Assembly (NCBI GenBank): GCA_964429855.1
Contig: CAYSDM010000016.1
Coordinates: 11,210 to 75,209, forward strand
DNA: 64,000 nucleotides
Direction: 5' to 3'
From: CALLMM01 sp964429855
GTDB taxonomy: Bacteria > Armatimonadota > Chthonomonadetes > Chthonomonadales > CAJBBX01
The notes under the pieces were generated by a model. It worked only from the letters and a program-made list of their open reading frames with translations, was not told where the DNA came from and did not search any database. The position numbers and the translations under genes are program-made. Shown in pieces: positions 1 to 7,226 of the stretch; position 1 is the stretch's first letter; the number at the start of each line of letters is the position of its first letter.

Positions 1-490
1 GAATCGCGCCGTTTTCGCGGGTGAAATCCACCATCGGGAAGTTCACGACAATAAAAGGAGCCGGGAGGTCCCAGAAGACGACGCGATTCAGCGGATCGTG
101 CAGAAACTCGCCCATGTCGGAGTGCAGGCGTTGAACCTGCGCGCCGGGCAGCGAGTAGTCTCCGCCTGCGCCGGAGCAGGTGTACTCCTGGCTCTGCCAG
201 ATCGCATCCAACACCGGCAGGATCGTGGGGAGGTCCACCAGCATCGCCCACTCAGGATGATGAATCTGATCCCCGAAGGAGTGGCGCGCGTAGCCGCGAT
301 TCATCTTCTCCTTACCGAACTCCGCCAACTGCTCCGCGATCACCCGCTGCGCCCCCTGCCGGGCAAACGCCAACTGCTCCGGCGTCAACGCCTCTCGAAT
401 ACAGACAAAGCCGTCCCGATGAAATACGCGGGCAGCCTCCTCCGCCTCTTCGGCGGTATAGAACGTGACGGACAGTCCATCGGCAGACAT
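1..490 (-). CDS. Phytanoyl-CoA dioxygenase (PhyH) family protein, 3' end beyond window
   Basis: The minus strand is open from the ATG at 488-490 to the window edge, giving 163 codons with no stop. The protein begins MSADGLSVTFYTAEEAEEA and contains FHRDGFVCIREALTPEQL, typical of the PhyH N-terminus. Near residue 129 it has LHSDM, the HxD pair that binds the catalytic Fe(II) in this Fe(II)/2-oxoglutarate oxygenase family. The distal histidine and the 2-oxoglutarate-binding arginine lie outside the window. A purine-rich AGGAGAGAGG sits just upstream of the ATG. The substrate cannot be inferred; bacterial PhyH proteins hydroxylate many small molecules. The gene reads away from the DinB remnant upstream of it. 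Confidence 0.8.
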   Translation of the reverse strand, partial: MSADGLSVTFYTAEEAEEAARVFHRDGFVCIREALTPEQLAFARQGAQRVIAEQLAEFGKEKMNRGYARHSFGDQIHHPEWAMLVDLPTILPVLDAIWQSQEYTCSGAGGDYSLPGAQVQRLHSDMGEFLHDPLNRVVFWDLPAPFIVVNFPMVDFTRENGAI

Positions 491-506
491 AAGCCTCTCT
501 CCTCTG

Positions 507-692
507 CTAATCGCGTCTCTGCGCCTGAAACTGCAGCTTCAGCAGCGCTGCCTGTCCGCCGTGATAGGCTTCATGGGTGATGACGTGCTGCAGGAGCCAG
601 CGCAGAGAGAAGTCATACTTTCGACCGGGAATCGCGTAAAGGCTGGCGGGATCACGCCTCACTGCCTGGGCGGGCGAGGGGGCAGCGGTTTG
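507..692 (-). pseudogene. DinB-family protein, C-terminal remnant
   Basis: A minus-strand reading frame, open from about 692 to the TAG at 507-509, encodes DPASLYAIPGRKYDF, then LRWLLQHVITHEAYHGGQ and ends QFQAQRRD. HEAYHGGQ is the last metal-binding histidine motif of the DinB/DUF664 four-helix bundle. There is no start codon and only about the last 50 residues remain. Directly upstream lies an IS630 transposase N-terminus, whose frame ends at 659 within a few bases of where DinB similarity starts. This looks like a gene cut by an insertion and later deletion. The exact junction, around 655-690, is inferred from protein similarity only. Confidence 0.65.
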
Positions 693-956
693 TCAGACAG
701 AGCCGCGTGCAGTCCTTGCCGAGCGAAGCGGCGCTTGCCGAGCGAAGCGGCGGCGGACATTGCCGACGGTGTTTTTGTGACACCGTAGAGCCGCGGCAAC
801 GGTAGCATCCTCCATCAGCGGCTCGGGATGGCGATCCACCAGGAGCAGGATACGCGCCCGTGTCTGTATGCGCGCGGCCGCGTTGCCACTGCGGATGAGC
901 GCGTTTCGTTGAGCACGCTGCTCTTGGGTTAGGTAGACGGCAATGTAGGGTTTCAT
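659..956 (-). pseudogene. IS630-family transposase N-terminal fragment, frameshifted
   Basis: From the ATG at 956 the protein reads MKPYIAVYLTQEQRAQ, then RSGNAAARIQTRARILLLVD and CHKNTVGNVRRRFARQ. This is the helix-turn-helix DNA-binding N-terminus of IS630-type transposases. After RRRFARQ the frame is broken by a perfect 19-bp tandem duplication (715-752). Skipping one copy restores GLHAALSDKPLPPRPPRQ and a TGA at 659-661, the expected family continuation. The DDE catalytic domain is absent and no terminal inverted repeat is visible, so the element is dead. It ends at the DinB remnant. Confidence 0.7.
715..752. repeat. Perfect 19-bp tandem duplication
   Basis: The 19-mer CTTGCCGAGCGAAGCGGCG occurs twice head to tail at 715-733 and 734-752. 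Because 19 is not a multiple of three it shifts the transposase frame. Confidence 0.9.
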
Positions 957-1326
957 ACGACCAGTCTACCCTGAAGTCAAGCATTATCTCATTCCTGAGT
1001 TAGCAAAGGACTGGATTCCATGGGGAACGAACGGGTCTTCGGTACCCTAAAGCAATTTCACTGACTCCAACGATGCTGCCAAACCAATGGGAACCTGGCA
1101 GGGGAGAACGCGGGAGGCAGCCTGACGACCTGCGCCTGGGACACCGAGAACCGACTGCGACCTGCCCGGAATAGAGCCGATCTGAGGGACAACCGACTGT
1201 TTTTTTCCGAAGAGGAGGAGAATTTGCAGGAAGTTACCGAGTATAATGGCACTTATCAGGCGGATACCGGGTATAGTTCATTCGTGTAGAGCGCTATCTC
1301 TCGCCGGTCAGACAGGAGCAGGCACA
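957..1326. other. Intergenic region with a consensus -10 hexamer
   Basis: No convincing gene is visible in these 370 bases. A consensus TATAAT lies at 1242-1247, with no good -35 at 17 bp. Its position makes transcription start near 1255, downstream of the first in-frame ATG (1246), and supports the later start chosen for the following gene. Confidence 0.4.
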
Positions 1327-2154
1327 TTGCGGCGCAAGCGCCCGCAAGATAGTTTCAAGTACGCCGCCGAAGGAATACTGCACTGCTTTCGCACACAGCG
1401 GCATATGCAGTTTCACTTCATCATGCTCGTACTCGTGCTGGCGTCCGGACTGCTGCTGGGGCTGGACACGCGGGATATGCTGATCCTGCTCTTCTGCATC
1501 AGTCTGGTCATCGCGACCGAAATGGTCAACACGGCGGTTGAGACCGTCGTAGATATGATTACGCAGACCTACCACCCGCTGGCAAAACTTGCCAAAGACG
1601 TGGCGGCAGGGGCGGTGCTGATTGCGTCGGCAAACGCTGCCATCGCCGGCGTGCTGATCTTTTTCGGCAGCGATAGACTACAAAAAATACAGGGAGCGGT
1701 TCAGAAGGAGTTCAGCCCGGATGTGATGGTAGTGCTGGTGGTCGGCATCCTTGTGTTGACCGTCACCGTCATCATCTCCAAACTGTTGACCGGGCGTTCC
1801 AACACCGGGCTGTGGCATGGTGGAGTCATCAGCGGGCATAGCGCCATCGGCTTTTTTCTGGCGGTTACCATCATCTTCACCTCCGGAAATCGCTTTGTGG
1901 CGCTGCTGGCGCTCCTGATGGCGGTCATCATCGCGCAGAGCCGCGTGGAAGCGGGGGTACATACCATACAGGAGGTTGTGCTGGGAGCCGTCATCGCCAT
2001 CTTCCTCACCGCCTCCGTCTACTGGCTGATGCCGTATGTGCGCGCGCATATCTTGCGCCCCTCCCCGCCCACGCCCACAGCGACACGGGTTGAGAAGGAA
2101 GTGCCTTTCATCTATGCGTCCAAAACACCATACCGACACCGACGACGTTCCTGA
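1327..2154 (+). CDS. DgkA-type lipid kinase fused to PAP2 phosphatase
   Basis: The 275-residue membrane protein has two domains. Residues 1-110 match diacylglycerol/undecaprenol kinase (DgkA): SFKYAAEGILHCFRTQRH and ATEMVNTAVETVVDMI, followed by KDVAAGAVL. After a linker, the C-terminal part is a PAP2-like membrane phosphatase with SGHSAIGFF and SRVEAGVHTIQEVVLG, matching the PSGH and SRxxxxxH motifs. The TTG start at 1327 is chosen because AGGAG lies 8 nt upstream; the ATG at 1246 overlaps a -10 box. The fusion suggests coupled phosphorylation and dephosphorylation of undecaprenol or diacylglycerol in cell-envelope lipid recycling. It overlaps the next gene by 41 bp, so the two are probably translationally coupled. 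Confidence 0.85.
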   Translation: MRRKRPQDSFKYAAEGILHCFRTQRHMQFHFIMLVLVLASGLLLGLDTRDMLILLFCISLVIATEMVNTAVETVVDMITQTYHPLAKLAKDVAAGAVLIASANAAIAGVLIFFGSDRLQKIQGAVQKEFSPDVMVVLVVGILVLTVTVIISKLLTGRSNTGLWHGGVISGHSAIGFFLAVTIIFTSGNRFVALLALLMAVIIAQSRVEAGVHTIQEVVLGAVIAIFLTASVYWLMPYVRAHILRPSPPTPTATRVEKEVPFIYASKTPYRHRRRS

Positions 2155-3727
2155 ACGCCTGGACGGCGTGCCTGAACGTCAGCGCGTCCTCTCTCTCCGA
2201 CACCGGCGCTCGCGCGGCGAAAGCCTCCGGGAGTCGGCGCCGCCACAGGGGAGTACGCGCGTCTTCAGAAGCAGCGCCCGGGTTCTTCTGGCGGCAATGC
2301 TGATGATCTCCGCCCTCTTGCTGTTCGAAGCCGATGTTTTGGCGCAAGGCGGGGGAGCGCCCGAAAACACATCGCGCCAGAGCGCGATGTTCCGCGATCT
2401 GATTATTGTCTTCGTCCTCGTCCTGATAAACGGACTCTTCGCGATGGCGGAGGCGGCGCTGCTCACCGTGCGACGCACGCGCATTGACCAGCTGGTGGAT
2501 GAGGGCAACCGCCGCGCAAAGATCATCGCGCAGATGCTCAATGATCCAACCCGAATGCTCTCCACCCTGCAGGTCGGCGTCACCCTCATCGGACTCTTCA
2601 GCGCGGGCGCGGCGGCAGAGAGCGCGGTGCATCCCCTGGGCAACCTCCTGCGGGCAAAACTGCCCTTCCTGGGCACCAGCGCGGTTACGGTCGCCTTTTT
2701 CATCGTTATCTTCTCCCTGACCCTCGTTACGCTGGTCATCGGAGAGATCACTCCCAAAAGCATCGCCGTGCGCCACCCGGAGACCATCGCTCTCCTCTCC
2801 GCCTACCCCATCCGGGCGATGCAGACTCTTATCACGCCGCTGGTCGGACTCGTTACCTATATCTCCAACCTCTTTGTGCGCCCCTTCGGCGGAACCGCCA
2901 GCTTCTCCCCGACGGCCCTCAGCGAAGATGAACTGAAGATCATGGTCGAACAGAGCGAAGAGCACGGGGTTATCGAGCCGGAAGAGAAGGAGATGATCCA
3001 CAAGGTCTTCGACTTCGCCGATACGGTCGTGCGCCGCGTCATGACGCCCCGCCTCGATATCACCGCCGTCGAAGCCGATGTCAGCTTTGGCGAGTTGATC
3101 CAGGTCGCCACCGAATCGGGACACTCGCGGCTGCCCGTCTATGACGACAACCTCGATAACATCATCGGCGTGGTGCATGTCAAGGATGTCCTCAAAGCCA
3201 TGTACGCCCAGGCGGACACCACCCGCATCCGGGATATCCTGCGGCAGCCCTACTTTATTCCCGAAAATAAGCGGGTGGATGACCTTCTGCAGGAGTTTCG
3301 ACGGAACAAGCTGCAGTTCGCCGTCGTAAGAGATGAATACGGCACGGTCACTGGCGTGGTCTCCATTGAAGATCTGCTGGAAGAGATCGTCGGCGAAATT
3401 CAGGACGAGTACGATCAGGAAGAGCCAGCCGTCCGACAGGTGGATCCCACCACCTGTATCGTGGACGCGCGAATGAACCTGGCGGACTTCAACGACCGGA
3501 TGGGAGCCGAACTGCCGGTCGAAGAGGCGGACACCCTCGGCGGATTTGTCTTCGGGCTGCTGGGACACCAGCCGGTGCAGGGCGAAAGCGCGCGATGGAA
3601 CGGGCTGGAGTTTCGCGTGGAGGCGACCGACGGAAGACGGATACAGCGCGTGCGCGTCATTCAGAACCCTTCGCGCGCGCCGATCTCCACGGAGGAAGAG
3701 GACAGCCGCGACAGCGGGTCGGTTTGA
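2114..3727 (+). CDS. CorC/HlyC-type CNNM transporter-like protein with CBS domains
   Basis: The 537-residue protein has an extended, basic N-terminus, a hydrophobic segment near residues 60-78, and then a DUF21/CNNM membrane domain (FVLVLINGLFAMAEAALL, TLVIGEITPKSIAVRHPE). A pair of CBS domains follows (VMTPRLDITAVEAD, DEYGTVTGVVSIEDLLEE), then a C-terminal CorC_HlyC transporter-associated domain (ADTLGGFVFGLLG). Families of this type act in Mg2+/Co2+ export or membrane resistance; the ion is not determined here. ATG 2114 is preferred over 2036 because a GAAGGAAG stretch precedes it. The gene begins inside the DgkA-PAP2 gene, and its TGA overlaps the -35 box of the secA promoter. Confidence 0.88.
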   Translation: MRPKHHTDTDDVPERLDGVPERQRVLSLRHRRSRGESLRESAPPQGSTRVFRSSARVLLAAMLMISALLLFEADVLAQGGGAPENTSRQSAMFRDLIIVFVLVLINGLFAMAEAALLTVRRTRIDQLVDEGNRRAKIIAQMLNDPTRMLSTLQVGVTLIGLFSAGAAAESAVHPLGNLLRAKLPFLGTSAVTVAFFIVIFSLTLVTLVIGEITPKSIAVRHPETIALLSAYPIRAMQTLITPLVGLVTYISNLFVRPFGGTASFSPTALSEDELKIMVEQSEEHGVIEPEEKEMIHKVFDFADTVVRRVMTPRLDITAVEADVSFGELIQVATESGHSRLPVYDDNLDNIIGVVHVKDVLKAMYAQADTTRIRDILRQPYFIPENKRVDDLLQEFRRNKLQFAVVRDEYGTVTGVVSIEDLLEEIVGEIQDEYDQEEPAVRQVDPTTCIVDARMNLADFNDRMGAELPVEEADTLGGFVFGLLGHQPVQGESARWNGLEFRVEATDGRRIQRVRVIQNPSRAPISTEEEDSRDSGSV

Positions 3728-3752
3728 CACGCTATGACCGAGATGGTATACT
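3724..3752 (+). promoter_or_regulatory. Sigma-70-type promoter upstream of secA
   Basis: TTGACA (3724-3729), a 17-bp spacer and TATACT (3747-3752) with a TG extension just before the -10. The -35 overlaps the stop codon of the CorC-like gene. Predicted transcription begins near 3759, giving a leader of about 140 nt. Confidence 0.8.
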
Positions 3753-3765
3753 AACCCGACAATCG

Positions 3766-3857
3766 AAGCCGCCGATCCCCCTGATCCCAGGGTGAACGGC
3801 GGCTTGCGTTATGCATGAAGAGGGAGACCGCGCAACAGAGCGGCAGGCTCGCCTGCC
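3766..3857 (+). promoter_or_regulatory. Structured secA leader with two hairpins
   Basis: Hairpin 1 pairs AAGCCGCCG (3766-3774) with CGGCGGCTT (3797-3805) and has an inner CCCT/AGGG pairing. Hairpin 2 pairs GGCAGG (3842-3847) with CCTGCC (3852-3857) around a CTCG loop. No U-tract follows either, so they look like leader structure rather than a strong terminator. A regulatory role is inference. Confidence 0.45.
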
Positions 3858-3898
3858 CTGCTGTGTATGCAGCGCTCCCCGGAATGAGGCGGCATTCG

Positions 3899-6800
3899 AT
3901 GGCACAGTTTCTCCGAAAGCTATTCGACAGCAACGAACGCGACCTGGCGCGCTATAAGAATACGGTCGCGAAAATCAATGCGCTCGAACCCCAGTATGAG
4001 AAGATGAGCAACGCGGAACTGCGGGCAAAGACCGATGAGTTTCGCGCCTATGTCCAGAGCGAATGGAAAAGCAAACTGGAGCAGATGGAGCGCGAGGGCG
4101 TGCTCGAATCCGAACGCAAAAACCGAACGCGCAAACTGCTGGATCAGGTGCTCGATTCGATCCTGCCCGATGCCTTCGCGCTCGTGCGCGAAGCAGGCAA
4201 GCGAACGCTCGGACAGCGCCACTATGACGTACAGCTCATCGGAGGGATGGTCACGCACGACGGGCGTATCGCCGAACTGAAGACCGGCGAGGGAAAAACC
4301 CTCATGGCGACCCTGCCGCTCTTCCTCAATGCCCTTGCCGGACGCGGCGCGCATCTGGTCACCGCCAATGACTACCTCTCCAAAGTCGGCGCGGTCTGGA
4401 TGGGACCGATCTATCACCTGCTGGGGATGACCGTCGGCATCATTCAGGGACAGAGTCCCGAAACCGGCGATATCGGCGGCTCCTATCAGTATGACCCCGA
4501 CTATATTGATCCCGACCCGCGCTACACCTACTGCCGTCCCATCACCCGACGCGAAGCCTACGACTGCGACATCACCTACGGAACGAATAACGAATTTGGC
4601 TTCGACTACCTGCGCGACAATATGACCATGGTGGCGGACGAGTTGTCCATGCGGGACCTGCACTTCGCCATCGTGGATGAGGTGGACAGCATCCTGATTG
4701 ATGAGGCGCGCACCCCGCTCATCATCTCCGGCATGATCCAGCAGGACACCAGCCTCTACTACGCCGTAGACCGTGTGGTGCGTACCATGCGCGCCGGTAA
4801 AGAGCCGAAAACCCAGCAGGAGAAGGACGATCCCAACTCCGACCGCAACAATCCCAATATCCACTATCTGGTGGACGAGAAGCAGAAAACCGTCTCGATG
4901 ACCGATGCGGGAGTCGCCAAAGCCGAAGCCATGCTGGGCATCCCCAACCTTTCCGACGATCCGCGCATGATGCACTATGTCATCGCCTCCATGAAGGCGC
5001 ACGCCCTCTTCAAAAAGGATGTGGAGTATATCGTCAAGGATGGCGAAATCATTATCGTGGACGAGTTCACCGGACGCCTGATGTTCGGACGACGCTACTC
5101 CGACGGACTCCATCAGGCGATTGAGGCGAAAGAGAACGTTCAGATCAAAAACGAGTCTCAGACCCTTGCCACCATCACCTTCCAGAACCTGTTCCGCATC
5201 TACCTGAAACTGGCGGGCATGACCGGAACCGCCAAGACCGAAGAGGATGAGTTCCGCAAAATCTACGGGCTGGATGTGGTGGTCGTCCCGACCAACAAGC
5301 CGATGATCCGTAAAGACCAGCCCGACGTGATCTACAAGATCGTAGAACACAAGTATCGGGGCATTACGGAGGAGATTCTGCGGCTCTACACCAAGCAGCA
5401 GCCCGTTCTGGTCGGCACACGCTCCATTGAAATCTCGGAGTTGGTCTCCGAACGTCTGACGATGGATCGCCTGCAGGTGCTTGCGATGATAACCCTCATC
5501 CGTCCCATCCTCGAAGGCAGCAAACTCGACAGGGCGAAAAAGGAGAGATACAGCCAGATACTGAACACTCCCCTCGATATTCGATCCCAGAAAATGCCGC
5601 CGGAGGAAGAGGAGGAGCGGGGAAAAAGGACGGTACAGGAGCCGATCACCCTGCACCGGCTTCAGCCGATTGCCAGAGAGCTTGGACTCAATCCCGATCC
5701 GCTGCATGAAGACAACTTGCGCAAGCTGATCGAGATGATGGGACTTACGGTGACCGACGAATCCCTCGACTATCTTCAGGAGGCGCTGGAGCACGGGATT
5801 CCGCACAATATCCTCAATGCCAAATTCCACGAGAAAGAGGCGATCATCATCGCCGAGGCAGGGCGCAAAGGCGCTGTGACCATCGCCACCAACATGGCGG
5901 GACGCGGCGTTGACATCCTCCTGGGCGGCAAGCCGGAAGATATGGAACTCCCGCCGGGGCAGGACGATACGCTGCATCCCGAAGACGAGGAGAAGACCGG
6001 GGACGCGGAAGAGGAGCCGATTCTCTCCTTCCGGCGCGGAGGACGCAAGGGAACCGTGCTGGAATCGGTCGTCACCCTGACGCCCGAAGAGCATCGCAAA
6101 GCTGCGGATGAGGTTCGCGCCCTCGGCGGGCTGTTCATTCTCGGAACGGAACGCCACGAAAGCCGGCGCATTGACAACCAGTTGCGCGGACGATCCGGCC
6201 GGCAGGGCGATCCGGGCGAAAGCCGATTCTATATTTCGCTGGAAGATGAACTGTGGCGGCTGTTCGGAGATCGCAGCCAGCATCCCCTTCTTCGCGGCTG
6301 GCCCGAAGATCAGGCGATGGATGTGAAGATATTCTCGCGGCTGATCGAACGCGCGCAGAAGAAGGTCGAAGAGTACCACTTTGAGGCGCGTAAAAACGTT
6401 CTCAATTATGACGACGTGATGAACAAGCAGCGCGACCTGATCTATTCCCAGCGGCGGCGCATTCTGGAGGGGATGGACCTGCGCGAGACGATGATCTCGT
6501 TCCTGCGCCAGACTGTCACCGACGCCGTGGCGGTGTTCTGCCCGACGGACAATCTGCCGGAGTGGGACCTGGACGGGCTGTATCGCGGTCTTGATCAGTA
6601 CTTCCCGCTTCATAAATACGTCCCGGTGGAGGAGCTGCAGGGAAAATCCTATGCCGAACTGGAGCAGTTCCTGTCGGAGACCATCGAACGCGCCTACTGC
6701 GAACGGGAAGCGGAGGTTGCGGAGGTTGCGGGCGATATCGAGGCGATGCGGGAACTGGAACGGCGCGTTGCGCTGGACGTAATTAACCGTAAATGGACCG

Positions 6801-7159
6801 AGCATCTGGCGAACATAGACTACCTGCGCGAAAACATCGGCTTACAGGGCTATGCCCAGAAAGACCCGCTGCTGATGTATCAGAAGGAAGCCTTCAATAT
6901 GTTCGAGGAGATGCAGCACTCCATTCAGGATGAGATTGCGCGCTTTATGTTCCACTTCCAGTTAGTTAATGAGCCGCCGCCCCCGCCGCGCCGACACTAC
7001 AACGAGTGGTCGGATGCCTCCGCTCCAGACGCGCCCGGCGAGGCGCGCGCGCCGGGTCCCTCCTCCAGAAAAGGCTCCGGCTCTCGCAAACTGGGACGCA
7101 ACGATCCCTGCTGGTGCGGAAGCGGCAAAAAATACAAACAGTGCCACTTCCCGAATTAA
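3899..7159 (+). CDS. secA: Preprotein translocase ATPase SecA
   Basis: SecA drives protein export through SecYEG with ATP. The 1086-residue product begins MAQFLRKLFDSNERDL and has the Walker A region AELKTGEGKTLMA, the DEAD-like VDEVDSILIDEARTPL, the NBD2 signature HESRRIDNQLRGRSGRQGD and a C-terminal zinc-binding SEC-C tail, CWCGSGKKYKQCHF. It is longer than the E. coli form (901). About 110 extra residues lie in NBD2 between SIEISELVSERL and HNILNAKFHEKEA, including an acidic PPEEEEERGK stretch, and a second acidic insert follows GRGVDILLGGKPED. The start at 3899 is chosen by homology; the reading frame is open upstream to 3815. It is transcribed from its own promoter. Confidence 0.97.
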   Translation: MAQFLRKLFDSNERDLARYKNTVAKINALEPQYEKMSNAELRAKTDEFRAYVQSEWKSKLEQMEREGVLESERKNRTRKLLDQVLDSILPDAFALVREAGKRTLGQRHYDVQLIGGMVTHDGRIAELKTGEGKTLMATLPLFLNALAGRGAHLVTANDYLSKVGAVWMGPIYHLLGMTVGIIQGQSPETGDIGGSYQYDPDYIDPDPRYTYCRPITRREAYDCDITYGTNNEFGFDYLRDNMTMVADELSMRDLHFAIVDEVDSILIDEARTPLIISGMIQQDTSLYYAVDRVVRTMRAGKEPKTQQEKDDPNSDRNNPNIHYLVDEKQKTVSMTDAGVAKAEAMLGIPNLSDDPRMMHYVIASMKAHALFKKDVEYIVKDGEIIIVDEFTGRLMFGRRYSDGLHQAIEAKENVQIKNESQTLATITFQNLFRIYLKLAGMTGTAKTEEDEFRKIYGLDVVVVPTNKPMIRKDQPDVIYKIVEHKYRGITEEILRLYTKQQPVLVGTRSIEISELVSERLTMDRLQVLAMITLIRPILEGSKLDRAKKERYSQILNTPLDIRSQKMPPEEEEERGKRTVQEPITLHRLQPIARELGLNPDPLHEDNLRKLIEMMGLTVTDESLDYLQEALEHGIPHNILNAKFHEKEAIIIAEAGRKGAVTIATNMAGRGVDILLGGKPEDMELPPGQDDTLHPEDEEKTGDAEEEPILSFRRGGRKGTVLESVVTLTPEEHRKAADEVRALGGLFILGTERHESRRIDNQLRGRSGRQGDPGESRFYISLEDELWRLFGDRSQHPLLRGWPEDQAMDVKIFSRLIERAQKKVEEYHFEARKNVLNYDDVMNKQRDLIYSQRRRILEGMDLRETMISFLRQTVTDAVAVFCPTDNLPEWDLDGLYRGLDQYFPLHKYVPVEELQGKSYAELEQFLSETIERAYCEREAEVAEVAGDIEAMRELERRVALDVINRKWTEHLANIDYLRENIGLQGYAQKDPLLMYQKEAFNMFEEMQHSIQDEIARFMFHFQLVNEPPPPPRRHYNEWSDASAPDAPGEARAPGPSSRKGSGSRKLGRNDPCWCGSGKKYKQCHFPN

Positions 7160-7175
7160 CATGCTGACACAAAAC

Positions 7176-7212
7176 GATGACCGGAGGATCTCCCCCGGTC
7201 ATCTTCATTTTT
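7176..7212. terminator. Bidirectional intrinsic terminator after secA
   Basis: GATGACCGG (7176-7184) pairs with CCGGTCATC (7195-7203) and is followed by TTCATTTTTA. It lies between two converging genes and can serve both. Confidence 0.75.
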
Positions 7213-7226
7213 ATATCGCGATTGCC

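Noticed and set aside
1058..1252. 64-codon minus-strand frame before the DgkA-PAP2 gene
   Set aside because: Low-complexity Ser/Arg translation and no ribosome-binding site.
2108..3730. 540-codon antisense frame over the CorC-like gene
   Set aside because: His/Asp/Gln-rich composition typical of antisense reading of a GC-rich gene.
3920..6805. 961-codon open frame antisense to secA
   Set aside because: It mirrors a real, fully recognisable gene in the opposite strand; such long antisense frames are common in GC-rich DNA and the translation has no family motif.
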